From assembly GCA_016860845.1 (NCBI GenBank), contig BOKF01000059.1:1-53259 (forward strand): 53,259 nucleotides of DNA, written 5' to 3'. The stretch is from Chloroflexota bacterium. Lineage in GTDB: Bacteria > Chloroflexota > Anaerolineae > 4572-78 > J111. The notes under the pieces were generated by a model. The model was not told the DNA's origin and did not search any database. It saw only the letters and a program-made list of their open reading frames with translations. Positions 41,401-50,443 of this stretch are shown piece after piece (position 1 is the first letter of the stretch; each line of letters begins with the position of its first letter). The position numbers and the translations under genes were made by a program.

Positions 41401-42093
41401 TCAAGAAACTATTGTCGGGTAAAGGTGACGTAACTTGATTCTGGCATCAGCAGTGGTGAACTGCCAGACGATCTTGACTTGCTCAGCGTTGCGCCGCTTT
41501 TCCCAGGCTTGCACTTTATCAACCAAAATACTCTTCTCGGCGATGCGGTCGTTGGTACATTGCCGGGCTAAGACGCTCAATTCGATTTCCGCCATGTTCA
41601 ACCAACTACCGTGTTTGGGGGTAAAAACGATTTCCAGTTTCTCGACCAAGGCGCGGGCTTGCTCGGGCGGTAGTAATTCGTACAAGGCACTGAGCTGATG
41701 AGCGGACAGATTATCTTGGACCAAGGTAATCTTGGCGGCGGTCGGGTAGTAAGGTTGACCAGTTCAATCACTACGGCCGCCCAATCCAGGCGGGTGTGCG
41801 TATCGCGAACCCGAACGTAACAACGACCGGTCAATGACTCACAGACCATATACAGATCACAGACCCCCTCTCGGTAGTATTCGTAATCGACCAGCGTTGT
41901 CCCATGGGCCGTGGTCAGCGGCGAGCGGACCTCGGAAATCAACTGCTTGGGCGACTCATCCAAGCACAATAAGGGGTGCTCAGGATCATAAGGGCGTTGA
42001 TAGACATCCAGGACCGCTTCCATCTGGCACACAAACTCGGCACTCTGCCCCGGCGGAATTATCCAGCCGACCCGCTGCTCAGGCTTAAGTTCG
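41401..42093 (-). pseudogene. IS630 transposase catalytic half, frameshifted
   Basis: Continues the HTH half after an A8 run. First part: LKPEQRVGWIIPPGQSAEFV, HPLLCLDESPKQLISEV and the Asp of VRDTHTRLDW, the N-terminal part of the DDE domain. Near 41750-41756 the frame breaks: the expected YYPTAAKITLVQDNLSAHQL continues in another frame. The last part, FTPKHGSWLNMAEIELSVLA, carries the final Glu of the triad, and the stop is inside the terminal repeat. The 41750 break is most simply a one-base deletion, so this copy is probably inactive unless supplied in trans. Confidence 0.75.
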
Positions 42094-42535
42094 TTTTTTT
42101 TAACAACTGGCGGACACTCTCATACGAAATGCTGTCCACATAGTCCAGTTCGACCATCTTTTCGGCCAGCAGCCGCATCGTCCACCGGTTCCGACCCTCC
42201 GGCACCGGACCCAGCCGGAGGGCGATCACATGGGCTTCAACTTCGCCATCTATTTTGATGACCTGCGGTCCGCCGCTTGATTTAGCCGCAAGCGCCACTT
42301 CAAAGCCCTCTTCCACAAAGCGTTGGCGCAGTCGTTCCACGGTGCGCAGACTGACATGATAAGCCCGCTTGATTTGTTCGTCCGTCATCTTCAGGCCGCC
42401 TTCGGCTTCATCTGCCGCCAACAACAAGTGCGCCCGTCTGATTTTGGCCGCCGCTTGTTTGCCTTTACGGATGATTTCTTTCAACTGCTCACGTTCGGCG
42501 GGGGTCAGGGTCACATGATATTTTTTGGTTGACAT
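42059..42535 (-). CDS. IS630 transposase, N-terminal DNA-binding half (orfA)
   Basis: A protein of 158 residues: a helix-turn-helix region typical of IS630 (IRRAHLLLAADEAEGGLKMT, DEQIKRAYHVSLRTVERLRQ, RFVEEGFEVAL) followed by RWTMRLLAEKMVELDYVDSI with SYESVRQLLKK. At AAAAAAAA (complement 42094-42101) the frame departs from the family; slipping back one base yields KNELKPEQRVGW in register with the catalytic half. The A8 run is a plausible programmed -1 frameshift or transcriptional slippage site. Confidence 0.8.
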   Translation of the reverse strand: MSTKKYHVTLTPAEREQLKEIIRKGKQAAAKIRRAHLLLAADEAEGGLKMTDEQIKRAYHVSLRTVERLRQRFVEEGFEVALAAKSSGGPQVIKIDGEVEAHVIALRLGPVPEGRNRWTMRLLAEKMVELDYVDSISYESVRQLLKKTNLSLSSGSAG

Positions 42536-42680
42536 CGTTCAGCTCCTTAAGCTCGATGTCAGTTAGTTTATTATCTTTATGTCACCTCGTCAAAAGTCTA
42601 TTGACTAAGAACTAGTTTGCTAAAAACATAAAGCTCGTCCAAGCTGTCGGTGCCTAAACCACAGCTAAGGAGCGAGCTTT

Positions 42681-43466
42681 ATGAGTGACGAAGATTTTAT
42701 CATAGAACTATTTTGGCGCATAGATGAGAGCCTCAAAGATGTGCCCAAACATAGCCAAGCCAGCTTGTATCCGAGTGAGGTCGTCACCTTGGCGTTACTG
42801 TTTGCGCTCAAAGGCGGACACAGCCGGGCCTTCTATCGCTGGCTGAAAAAGAATTGGCGGAAACTCTTTCCGCACTTACCGCATCGAACCCGCTTGTTTC
42901 GTTTGTTTGTGAGCCATCAAGCCCTGACCGAACGCTTTATGGCTGAACCCAGTTTGCTGGGGGTGATTGATAGCTATGGCATTGAACTGATCCATCCGGT
43001 GCGGGAGGGTCGTAGTGAGCAACAAATCGGCAAAAAGGGCCTGTCCAACAAACGCTGGATCGTCGGGGGTAAACTCTGTCTGCTGCTCAACCACTTGGGT
43101 CTGGTCGTGGATTGGGATTTTGACACCGCCAATGTTTACGATGCGGTCTTTCAACCGCTCATTACCAAGGTGATGGACACCATGCTCGTGTTTGCCGACA
43201 GCCATTTTCACGCGGCGGCAGGCGATCCGCCCAACTTGAAAATCTGTCCCAAAGGCACCTGGAATGAGCGGATGGTTATGGAAACGGTTTTATCGATGGT
43301 GACCACCATTTGTCACTTCAAGAAAGTGTTTCATCGCACTTGGGATCAATTCAAGATGCACTTGGCCTTCACCATGGTCTTATTCAACATTTTAACTCAG
43401 TGGGATGGCCTTGAACCCGATGACACTGGTTTTGTGCCACTCACCATTGCTCAATTTAGTCTATAA
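42681..43466 (+). CDS. DDE transposase, IS982-like
   Basis: A protein of 261 residues, intact. Catalytic acids are visible in GVIDSYGIELIHPVREGRS, MLVFADSHFHAAAGD and GTWNERMVMETVLSMVTTIC. An N-terminal helical part (SEVVTLALLFALKGGHSRAF) leads to the RNase-H-like core. The 30 bases before the ATG contain AAGGAGCGAGC. The family assignment to IS982 is by overall pattern and could instead be a related DDE_Tnp_1 group. It is the transposase of the element whose left end was split by the IS630 insertion. Confidence 0.8.
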   Translation: MSDEDFIIELFWRIDESLKDVPKHSQASLYPSEVVTLALLFALKGGHSRAFYRWLKKNWRKLFPHLPHRTRLFRLFVSHQALTERFMAEPSLLGVIDSYGIELIHPVREGRSEQQIGKKGLSNKRWIVGGKLCLLLNHLGLVVDWDFDTANVYDAVFQPLITKVMDTMLVFADSHFHAAAGDPPNLKICPKGTWNERMVMETVLSMVTTICHFKKVFHRTWDQFKMHLAFTMVLFNILTQWDGLEPDDTGFVPLTIAQFSL

Positions 43467-43661
43467 AACTAGCACCATTGGTTATTAAGTGGAACGGCTT
43501 CGCGCCGAAAAGAACCTGACTTAACCACGGATTTGCCAGGCTCTGCCATAAGTTATGATGGTCGGCACTGGGGCGAAAGGCAGAAGTTGATGATGAGCTA
43601 AGCCACCATGCACCTTAGAGGAATTGACTTCTGAGGTTTGAAGGGCTGATGCCTAATCCCT

Positions 43662-46232
43662 CTAGGGAACTTTCAGAAGCTCCCTTACGGTAACATCAAA
43701 CGACTTGGTCTGGGCTTTAGCCCGGGCAATTTCAAGCTGCTGCGCCGTCAATTGGCGCTCCAGTTCCAGGCCCAAATGCTCAGCCCGGTCTCTGGCTTCC
43801 TGGGTGCTGGCCGGGTGACACGAGACACAGATGGAAAGTTCCAAAGCCTGTTCAGCCTGGCCAGCCCGCGCCGCCAGATAAGCCATCCCAACCAGCGCAT
43901 CCAGCGCCAGCGGAATAGCCTGAACTTCCAGCGCCAGCGACAAGGCTTTAAGAAAGATACGCCTGGCTGCCAACCCATCGCTCGCGGCTGCTTTGATTTC
44001 GCCCAAAAAAATGAGCGACAAAACAATATCCCAGCCCGTAACAAATTCGTTGAAGACATCCAGACTGTAGTGGATGAATGTTTCGGCTTCGGGGAGTTTT
44101 TCCTGGGCCAGGGCGGCCAGTCCCAGGAAACGAAAAGCCGTGCCCATCCCCCAGCGGTTGCCTAATTCGGTACACAGGTGGAGACTCTCTTGCAGGTAGG
44201 CTTCTGCCTCTTCATAGTAGCCCAGTTCAATAACGGTGGGACTGATAAAATTTAAGCCCAGGGTTAAGGCATGAGGGTCGCCTACAGCCCGCAGTGAGTC
44301 CAGGCTGGCTCGCATTTGTTCATACCCCTCCTTGTAGCGACCTAACAGGCTGGCGATGTAGCCCTGGTTTAGACGAGCATAGGCCGCAAACCAGGCATCG
44401 CCTGTCGTCTCAGCGCAGGCTAGCCCCTCGTTCAGGCGCGCTTGAGCCTGGTTAATCTCCCCGTTCAGGTGGGTAATGATCCCGCTATAGATCAATGAGT
44501 GTGTTAGGAGAGCGGGATCATTGAACGGGCGCAGAAGCGTGAGGCTATTGTCGAACAGGGCCAGCGCTCGGTCAAACCGGCCCCAGCGAAAGAAAAGCAG
44601 TGCCTGGTACGCTAGCGCCTGACCCAATGCTTTTGGCAATGCCTCGTCGTCTGGCCTGGCCTGCAAGGCTTGAACAACCGTTTCCAGGTGTTCGATGCCA
44701 TCGCGCAGCCAGCCCCCTAATTCAAACAGGCGTCCGAAAGCGGTCAAACTAGGTCCGATTAGATCGAATTTTTCCCACTTAACCGCCCAGCTCCAGGCCG
44801 CTCGTACGTTCTCTATTTCATCGGTCAATTCCCGCAGGGCCTCACGCAGGGCCGCGCTCTTGAGGGCCTTCTCCCGATCCCGCAGCATCGCCAGAAAAAA
44901 AACGCAGTGCCGGTCGTGGACCGCTGCCCGCTGCGCACCTTCGCCCAAATGGGCTAGGGCATACTGCCGTACCACTTCGTGCAGATCATAACGCCCTTTT
45001 TTCACCCGGCGCACCAGGGATTTGGCAACCAGTGCCGAAAGAGAGGACAGGGTCGCCCCGGCGACCTGCGCTGTGGCTTCTCGTCCGAAACCGCCCTGGA
45101 AGATAGCCAGCCGGCACAGCACGCTACGTTCCTCGTCCGCAAGCAGGTTCCACGAATGGTCAAAGGTGGCGCGCAGACTCTGCTGCCGGTGGGGCACGCC
45201 TCGCATCGAACTTTCCAGAAAATCCAGGCTTCGCTCAATCTCCCGGGCGATCTCCCGGCAGGTCAGCACCGACACCCAGGCTGCGGCCAGTTCGATCCCC
45301 AGCGGCATCCCTTCGACCATCTGGCAAATGCGCGCCACCGCCGCCTGCTCTTCGGCTCGGAGTTCAAAGTCCACCTGTGCCCGCCGAGCGCTCTGGACAA
45401 ATAAAGCAACCGCGCTGTACTCAGCAACCCCTTCGGGCTGGTTAGTTGGCGGTACGGGTAATCCCTGTATTTCAAACGTCCATTCACCGGGCAGGTTCAA
45501 CCGTTCCCGAGAGGTAACCAGCAGTTTCACGTCTGGAGAATGTTCCAACAACTCAGCCAGTAGGTTCATACCCTCCAACAAGTGTTCGACATTATCCAGT
45601 ACCAGAAGCAGCCGTTTTTCCCGTAAATAGGTCATGAGTTGCCATTGGGGTTCAACCATGCCGGAGAAAGTAAATCCGAGAGCATCAGCGATGGCCGGGA
45701 CGATGAATTGGGCTGACGTGAGCGGGGCCAGCAGTACAAAACAAACTCCATCGGGAAACAGGGTATTTTGCGTGGAACCTACTTCGAGGGCCAGGCGGGT
45801 TTTGCCAATGCCACCCGGGCCGGTCAGGGTCAACAACCGGCATTGCGGGTCACACAGCAGCCGGGCCAGTGCCGCCAATTCGGCTTCTCGACCGATGAGA
45901 GGGGTAGCCGGTATGGGCAGGGGACGAATTCGCCGGGGCTGATAGTGCTCCATCACTAAATTGGCTGTCGTCACGGGTATTGGGGGGACCAGCCGCTCGA
46001 CTCGCAGATGGCCTCGGGCGACTTGCAGAAAGGTTGCCCGCTGTTCGGGGGGCACCTGAAGACAGTTCGCTAACAGTTCGGCGAGTTGGCGGGAAGGCCG
46101 CCGCTCGTCACTCTCGATCTTGCGCAGCGCAGACACGGAGCAGCCGATACACTGAGCCAACTGTTCCCGCGTCAAATCCAGCGCTTTACGCTGCTGAACG
46201 AGCCAGGCCCCGAACGAAACTGCTGCCTCCAT
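43662..46232 (-). CDS. XRE-STAND-TPR transcriptional regulator
   Basis: A protein of 856 residues with GGAGGAGGTGAGCG just before the ATG. Residues 5-70 are an XRE helix-turn-helix ([40 protein letters not shown]). Residues about 110-420 are an NB-ARC-like STAND ATPase with Walker [12 protein letters not shown], Walker [13 protein letters not shown], sensor [20 protein letters not shown] and [12 protein letters not shown]. The rest is TPR-like helices (roughly 480-800) and a C-terminal tail with [20 protein letters not shown]. This domain set is frequent in Chloroflexota; the inducer is unknown. A decayed fragment of a close relative lies at 50212-50403. Confidence 0.9.
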   Translation of the reverse strand: MEAAVSFGAWLVQQRKALDLTREQLAQCIGCSVSALRKIESDERRPSRQLAELLANCLQVPPEQRATFLQVARGHLRVERLVPPIPVTTANLVMEHYQPRRIRPLPIPATPLIGREAELAALARLLCDPQCRLLTLTGPGGIGKTRLALEVGSTQNTLFPDGVCFVLLAPLTSAQFIVPAIADALGFTFSGMVEPQWQLMTYLREKRLLLVLDNVEHLLEGMNLLAELLEHSPDVKLLVTSRERLNLPGEWTFEIQGLPVPPTNQPEGVAEYSAVALFVQSARRAQVDFELRAEEQAAVARICQMVEGMPLGIELAAAWVSVLTCREIAREIERSLDFLESSMRGVPHRQQSLRATFDHSWNLLADEERSVLCRLAIFQGGFGREATAQVAGATLSSLSALVAKSLVRRVKKGRYDLHEVVRQYALAHLGEGAQRAAVHDRHCVFFLAMLRDREKALKSAALREALRELTDEIENVRAAWSWAVKWEKFDLIGPSLTAFGRLFELGGWLRDGIEHLETVVQALQARPDDEALPKALGQALAYQALLFFRWGRFDRALALFDNSLTLLRPFNDPALLTHSLIYSGIITHLNGEINQAQARLNEGLACAETTGDAWFAAYARLNQGYIASLLGRYKEGYEQMRASLDSLRAVGDPHALTLGLNFISPTVIELGYYEEAEAYLQESLHLCTELGNRWGMGTAFRFLGLAALAQEKLPEAETFIHYSLDVFNEFVTGWDIVLSLIFLGEIKAAASDGLAARRIFLKALSLALEVQAIPLALDALVGMAYLAARAGQAEQALELSICVSCHPASTQEARDRAEHLGLELERQLTAQQLEIARAKAQTKSFDVTVRELLKVP

Positions 46233-46358
46233 CGCTCACCTCCTCCCCTTGCAGGTCAGGCGGAACAACCGTTCACTCCCACTTTGGCCGTGGTCAGTCA
46301 GAGAAGGGAAGCAGACAGCGGGATGGTCCGGTTCGGCCCCGACAGACCGAATGGCTCT

Positions 46359-46389
46359 ATTATACCACACTTTGGGTCAGCAGGTGTAA
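46359..46389 (-). promoter_or_regulatory. Possible promoter of the XRE-STAND regulator
   Basis: GGTATAATAGAG on the minus strand (TATAAT complement 46359-46364) with TTACAC 19 bases upstream (complement 46384-46389), a longer spacer than ideal. A hairpin (ATTTGGGG 46393-46400 with CCCCAAAT 46424-46431) lies just upstream. Confidence 0.4.
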
Positions 46390-46547
46390 CACATTTGGGG
46401 ACACTGCCTGGGGCAGCGAGTGCCCCCAAATCGGAGCAGTTGTGTGGTTTAATGCTATCAATTCAAGCAAGTCAGGTAGATGAGTAAACGGTTACCAGAA
46501 TAACCTCCTATTCACTCCCTGAAATTTCACTGAAGCAAGGATAAACG

Positions 46548-47018
46548 ATGACAGCAGGCCAGAGTACACCGTCTCAACACACAACTCTCAATCAAGGGTG
46601 GCAGGTATTTTTCGAATTCAGGCTGTCCCTGGAATCGGGCACTTCCCTGCGGGTAACGGACCTGGTTGTTGGGACTGTAGAAGCGTTGCATTGGCCAGTA
46701 GAACCCCTGGAGCAGCTCAGGCTGGCTTTGGTTAAGGCCGTTCAAAATACTGTGGCCCAGAATCACCTGAACCATTTAGACCTGCCCCTGGTTATCCGGG
46801 CATTTGTTTTAGAAACGGGTGAGGCAGGCCAACCGGCCGGTTGGCCTGGCGACGAGCCAAAGCAGCCCCAATGGCCTGGGGGGATGGTTCGACCGGTTAG
46901 ATGGTCACCTTCACGGGGCTGGGGATTTTTTCTGGTGCAAATGCAGGGAGATGCTTCATCGACCGCGACCGGTGCGGAGTATCACCTGATTGAATTGTTT
47001 CTATATCAGGAGAGCTAA
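46548..47018 (+). CDS. Anti-sigma-factor-like protein, degenerate HATPase
   Basis: A protein of 156 residues. The first part (VFFEFRLSLESGTSLRVTDL, then EPLEQLRLALVKAVQNTVAQ) resembles RsbW-type serine kinases/anti-sigma factors, with an N-box-like LVKAVQNTVAQNH. The glycine-rich ATP motifs are not recognisable; the C-terminal half has instead a Pro/Trp/Gly-rich loop (AGQPAGWPGDEPKQ, QWPGGM) before GWGFFLVQ. It may be a non-catalytic relative. It heads a group of small plus-strand genes; a strong ribosome site for a further small gene follows its stop. Confidence 0.5.
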   Translation: MTAGQSTPSQHTTLNQGWQVFFEFRLSLESGTSLRVTDLVVGTVEALHWPVEPLEQLRLALVKAVQNTVAQNHLNHLDLPLVIRAFVLETGEAGQPAGWPGDEPKQPQWPGGMVRPVRWSPSRGWGFFLVQMQGDASSTATGAEYHLIELFLYQES

Positions 47019-47042
47019 CTTTTAGGGAGGAAGGAGAAAAAT

Positions 47043-47198
47043 ATGATCGATCATTATTCACTGCTACTGGACTTTGCCTATTAACGGCAACAAGAGATGT
47101 TCAAGCAAGCTGCAATTGAGCGTCTCTATAATCAGCAAAAGGGAAACCGACCAGGTTTGCTTCGGCAAGCTGGCCATCGTTTGGCCGAGGCTGTATAG
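47043..47198 (+). pseudogene. Small conserved helical protein with in-frame stop
   Basis: ATG 47043 has GGAAGGAG directly upstream. It encodes MIDHYSLLLDFAY, then TAA (47082-47084), then in the same frame RQQEMFKQAAIERLYNQQKG and NRPGLLRQAGHRLAEAV to a TAG at 47196-47198. The whole resembles small basic proteins I associate with Chloroflexota (MxDHYLALDFARQRQQE... RPGLLxxxGxRL), in which the stop position is usually Gln or Arg. A single CAA-to-TAA change would explain it. It is probably a recent nonsense mutation; internal start at the later ATG or stop readthrough is possible. Confidence 0.5.
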
Positions 47199-47304
47199 CC
47201 AATAAAAGTCCGCCATCAATCAAATCCGGCTGCTCCGGTGTTAGGTCATAAGTAGGCGGCAGCGAGGAAACTATTAACCAAATACCAATTTTAGGAGGTT
47301 TATC

Positions 47305-47835
47305 ATGAATACTTTTTTGGTCTATCTGATCGTGTTACGGATATTTCACTTTGTGGGTGGAACCTGCTGGTTAGGTGGGGCTGTCATCTTTCACCTGTTC
47401 CTGGAACCTACCGCCAAAGCGACGGCCCCCGGCAGCGGGCAATTCATGCAATATTTCATTGTCCGCCGCCACTATTCGATGTTTATGGGGATTTCAAGCC
47501 TGTTGACAGTTCTGTCCGGAGCTTTATTGCTGTGGCACAGCTCCAGCGGGTTGGAGGCCCATTGGCTCACCTCAGGCCCGGGGATGGTCCTAAGCTTTGG
47601 CTCGATGCTGGGGATTATTGCCGTGGGAATGGGATTTTTTATCATTGCCCCCACCGCTCAACGGTTGATGGGTTTAGGCCAGGCCATGCAGGCTGCCGGC
47701 GATCCCCCTTTGCCGGAACAGGTGAGTGAGATCCATCATCTCGAAACCAAGCTGAACCAGGTGGGGTGGACCGAGTTTGCCCTGATGGTGGCCTCTCTCT
47801 TAACGATGGCCGTAGCTCGCTACTGGTGGTTCTAA
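47305..47835 (+). CDS. Integral membrane protein, DUF2269-like
   Basis: A protein of 176 residues with four membrane helices. The first helix region carries FHFVGGTCWLGGAVIFHLFL with two histidines; later RRHYSMFMGISSLLTVLSGA and LETKLNQVGWTEFALMVASL follow. The pattern resembles small heme- or copper-associated membrane proteins (DUF2269/CopD-like) but no family is certain. TAGGAGG precedes the ATG. The cytochrome c gene begins on the base after its stop (TAAATG), so the two are translationally coupled and may work together in electron transfer. Confidence 0.6.
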   Translation: MNTFLVYLIVLRIFHFVGGTCWLGGAVIFHLFLEPTAKATAPGSGQFMQYFIVRRHYSMFMGISSLLTVLSGALLLWHSSSGLEAHWLTSGPGMVLSFGSMLGIIAVGMGFFIIAPTAQRLMGLGQAMQAAGDPPLPEQVSEIHHLETKLNQVGWTEFALMVASLLTMAVARYWWF

Positions 47836-48258
47836 ATGAAACCGCTGCTCCTGGCTGTCCCAATTTTACTGTTTACCCTGGCTGCTTGTGGAGACGGCGT
47901 TGCTGAGCAGGTGACGCCATCCCCGGCCCTGGCTGCCGGAGAAAAGATCGTTGGAGAAACACTGTTGCCCTGGCCCACTCCAACTCAAGAGCCAGCCGCC
48001 GCGCCCGCCCCTCTGCCGGCCGGAGATCCGGCGGTTGGCGAGAAGATTTTTTCCCGCACTTGTGCTACCTGTCACGGCCAAGATTTGTCTCAAAGCGAAC
48101 TTGTCGCCACTCATACAGACCAGCAACTGGCCGAGTTCATCAAAGTAGGCGGTGCTCCGGGCGGCCCTCTGGTGATGCCTCCCAGAGGCGGCAGCCCCTC
48201 GCTGACCGACGAAAATCTGGTTGATCTTGCTGCCTATCTGCGCTCTCTACAAAAGTAA
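47836..48258 (+). CDS. Lipoprotein c-type cytochrome, single heme
   Basis: A protein of 140 residues. The signal ends with the lipobox LAAC, followed by a linker of about 45 residues, then a class I cytochrome c domain: GEKIFSRTCATCHGQDLS with the heme-binding CxxCH, and GGPLVMPPRGGSP with the Met ligand, then LTDENLVDLAAYLRSLQK. It should be anchored on the outer face of the membrane and carry electrons. Its start codon abuts the stop of the membrane protein upstream, its probable partner. Confidence 0.9.
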   Translation: MKPLLLAVPILLFTLAACGDGVAEQVTPSPALAAGEKIVGETLLPWPTPTQEPAAAPAPLPAGDPAVGEKIFSRTCATCHGQDLSQSELVATHTDQQLAEFIKVGGAPGGPLVMPPRGGSPSLTDENLVDLAAYLRSLQK

Positions 48259-48291
48259 TCATAGTAAATGTTAATAAAGAAGGAATAAATT

Positions 48292-48501
48292 ATGTCTATC
48301 ATCGATACGCTTTATGTTGGGTCAATCCTGATCGGGTTGTTTTTCGTACACTTTGTTATGCCGCTCCTCCTCATGTGGCTCTTAAAGGTCGTCACCTCCT
48401 GGGCTTTTTATGATATCGGTACCATTTCGATTAAACCAAAATTTGATTTGAAACCTATCCGCCCATACAGATGGACTCGTCCGACCAGTACTACCGAATA
48501 A
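48292..48501 (+). CDS. Small membrane protein of unknown function
   Basis: A protein of 69 residues: one long hydrophobic segment (residues about 8-37, YVGSILIGLFFVHFVMPLLL and MWLLKVV) and a short basic, Pro-containing tail. AGAAGGAA precedes the ATG. It follows the cytochrome gene by 33 bases and may be an accessory subunit of the same membrane complex. No family recognised. Confidence 0.55.
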   Translation: MSIIDTLYVGSILIGLFFVHFVMPLLLMWLLKVVTSWAFYDIGTISIKPKFDLKPIRPYRWTRPTSTTE

Positions 48502-48564
48502 GACCCTCTCCCGTTCCCGTTACGACTTTCTGCCAATTCGCTCATTTTCATTTTATGACGTACT

Positions 48565-48596
48565 GGGGTCGTAAAAAGTTTGAACTTTTCGGCCCC
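48565..48596 (+). terminator. Hairpin in the leader of the secreted repeat protein
   Basis: GGGGTCGTAAAAAGTT (48565-48580) pairs with AACTTTTCGGCCCC (48583-48596) with a small bulge, followed by TTATTAAAAG. It could end the cytochrome operon transcript or structure the leader of the next gene. Confidence 0.5.
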
Positions 48597-48618
48597 TTAT
48601 TAAAAGTGGAGGAAACTG

Positions 48619-50097
48619 ATGAAAGTATTCAATAGATTATCTAAATCTAGTTTGCGTCTGTTGATTTCAATCGGCCTGGTTGGCCTGATCCTACTGCTGC
48701 AATTCAGTTTAGATAGAATTGAACCAACTGCGGCCGATGGCCCGCCGATCTATCTGCCGTTGATCACAAAATCTCCGACCAATAATCCTCCCCCGGCGAC
48801 GGGGGGACAGGTCGCCGCTTTCTGGCTGCCTTACACCAGCGTCATTGGCGACCTGCTCCCTACCTACGGCGTGAATGTCGCCGTAGACAGCACCGGCAGC
48901 ATTCACGTGAGCTATGCCATCTTCACCGGCCTGGATAACAGCCAACGACCGGCTTATTACGCCTACTGTCCCACCAATTGCGCGACTCAGGCCAATTGGA
49001 CCCGCATCCGCTTAAGCAATTTCGTTCAGGACGTGCGGCTGGCGCTCGACGCGGCCGGCCATCCCCGCATAATGCTTTACACTTCAAACAACCCCAACCT
49101 GGCCGATAATGACCATGAATATCAGTATGCCGTCTGTGATGGCGGCTGCACCAACAGCGCCAATTGGACGATTACGGTTGTCACTGCCGTCAACGAGATT
49201 CCCGGCCAGCGCAGTTATCAGAACAACCGCTATTTCGCGCTTGATCCGTGGGGACGCCCGGCTTTCGTCTTCACCACGGGGACCGGCACCGCTTATGCCT
49301 ATTGCGAGCAGGCTTGTACCGATGCCGCCAACTGGTTTGCCCTGGCCCTCATTAACGATCAGTGGTCCCATAAAGCCGCCCTGGCCTTCACCCCAACCGG
49401 CGATCCCCGCATTGTGATGGATTACTTTGATGCCGATAACGTCCGTACCCGTCTGGTCTACCTTGGCTGTGAGACCCTGGCCTGCGCGAACTTGCAAGGC
49501 CGCTTCCTGATTACCAACACCGCTAACGGCTCTCCGGCTTCCATTGGCGGTGAAGCTAATTTCGGCCTGCGCATTGATCACAACGGCCAGACCCGGGTCG
49601 CCCTCTACACTGGCAGCGTCGTCACCCCTCCCTTGCAACTTACCAGCCTGCACTATCTGGGCTGCAACACCGACTGCCTCAACCCCAACGCGGACCCCTG
49701 GAGTCTGATTAACCTCGGGATACCGGCCTACCAGGGCGCAGGGGTTGACCTGGCGCTCGACCCGGCTAACCGGCCTCGACTGGCCTACGAATTGGGTGGA
49801 GAGGGACTCGGTTTTGCCTGGTGCAACACCAACTGTGAAACCACTGCCTCGAATTGGCAGAGAAAAACGGTCGAATCTACCTCGGCCATTGTTGCTCAGT
49901 ATCCTAGTTTTCCCCCCTATAGCTGCCCCATTCAGACCTGGTTTAACGGTAAACGGCCCTCTTTGACCCTGGACCAGCAGGGTAATCCCCGGGTGGGTTA
50001 TGATGCTGAACATTGGTGGGGTGGTTACTTCTCGGACGGGAGTAGATGTGAGGTAGATGTCCCTCTGGCCCGCTTTGCTATGTTTACTCAGCCTTAA
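48619..50097 (+). CDS. Secreted repeat protein with Cx3C motifs (probable beta-propeller)
   Basis: A protein of 492 residues. A signal-anchor-like N-terminus (residues 10-32) is followed by GPPIYLPLITKSPTNNPPP, a YLPxIxK motif and Pro/Asn linker. The rest is built from repeats of about 60 residues, six carrying a C-x3-C or C-x4-C pair, mostly before an Asn-Trp: YCPTNCATQANW, VCDGGCTNSANW, YCEQACTDAANW, LGCETLACANL, LGCNTDCLNPNADPW, WCNTNCETTASNW. Between them run strands of the type LALDAAGHPRIMLY and LALDPANRPRLAYE, which recall BNR/NHL propeller blades. The cysteines are spaced for local disulfides. Extracellular location is likely; ligand unknown. A terminator-like hairpin follows. Confidence 0.75.
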   Translation: MKVFNRLSKSSLRLLISIGLVGLILLLQFSLDRIEPTAADGPPIYLPLITKSPTNNPPPATGGQVAAFWLPYTSVIGDLLPTYGVNVAVDSTGSIHVSYAIFTGLDNSQRPAYYAYCPTNCATQANWTRIRLSNFVQDVRLALDAAGHPRIMLYTSNNPNLADNDHEYQYAVCDGGCTNSANWTITVVTAVNEIPGQRSYQNNRYFALDPWGRPAFVFTTGTGTAYAYCEQACTDAANWFALALINDQWSHKAALAFTPTGDPRIVMDYFDADNVRTRLVYLGCETLACANLQGRFLITNTANGSPASIGGEANFGLRIDHNGQTRVALYTGSVVTPPLQLTSLHYLGCNTDCLNPNADPWSLINLGIPAYQGAGVDLALDPANRPRLAYELGGEGLGFAWCNTNCETTASNWQRKTVESTSAIVAQYPSFPPYSCPIQTWFNGKRPSLTLDQQGNPRVGYDAEHWWGGYFSDGSRCEVDVPLARFAMFTQP

Positions 50098-50120
50098 ATC
50101 CCTCAAATATGAGTGAGAAC

Positions 50121-50175
50121 ATTGCTTGCGACCCCAAACTTGAGTCACGACGATGGTTTGGGGGTCGCTCGCAAT
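50121..50175 (+). terminator. Terminator-like hairpin
   Basis: ATTGCTTGCGACCCCAAAC (50121-50139) pairs with GTTTGGGGGTCGCTCGCAAT (50156-50175) with one mismatch and one bulge; TTTGTT follows. It lies 24 bases after the stop of the secreted repeat protein. Confidence 0.65.
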
Positions 50176-50211
50176 TTGTTCGCGCGCTGCAATAGCAGTA
50201 ACGCTCTTTAA

Positions 50212-50403
50212 CTAAACTCCATCCTGCTGCAAAACCTCGTCCACGACAGTCTCGAAGGTTTTGGCCTGCGCCTGTGCTTGAGCCGTTTCAATCTGCTGGC
50301 TCGTCAATCGTGCTTCGAGTTCTGCCCACACTATTTCCGCGCGGGTTTTTGCCTCGTGGGTGGTAGCAGGATGGTGCGGGCTACCAAGCCAGACCACCGT
50401 CAC
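50212..50403 (-). pseudogene. C-terminal remnant of an XRE-STAND-TPR regulator
   Basis: The frame encodes SPHHPATTHEAKTRAEIVWA, ELEARLTSQQIETAQAQAQA and KTFETVVDEVLQ. This aligns with the C-terminus of the 856-residue regulator at 43662-46232 ([50 protein letters not shown]). All upstream domains are missing, so it is a deletion remnant of a paralogue. Confidence 0.75.
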
Positions 50404-50443
50404 TCAAACTGTTTCAACTCCCGCCCGTGGGCCCACACCTCCC

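Larger units (their letters stand above)
41393..42611 (-). mobile_element. IS630-family insertion sequence
   Basis: Perfect 12-bp terminal repeats GTTCTTAGTCAA (41393-41404) and TTGACTAAGAAC (42600-42611) flanked on both sides by the TA duplication expected for IS630/mariner elements (41391-41392 and 42612-42613). Length 1219 bp. Before insertion the target read AAACTAGTTT, a palindrome. Confidence 0.85.
41390..43475 (+). mobile_element. IS982-like insertion sequence, interrupted near its left end by an IS630 element
   Basis: Right end: CTAGTTTTATAGA, read inward from about 43472. Left end: CTAGTTTGCTAAA, obtained by joining 41390-41392 to the bases after 42613. These match 10 of 13 and are the probable terminal repeats. 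The transposase is at 42681-43466. A later IS630 insertion at the TA inside AAACTAGTTT split the left terminal repeat. The outer boundaries are inferred and no target duplication was identified. Confidence 0.5.
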
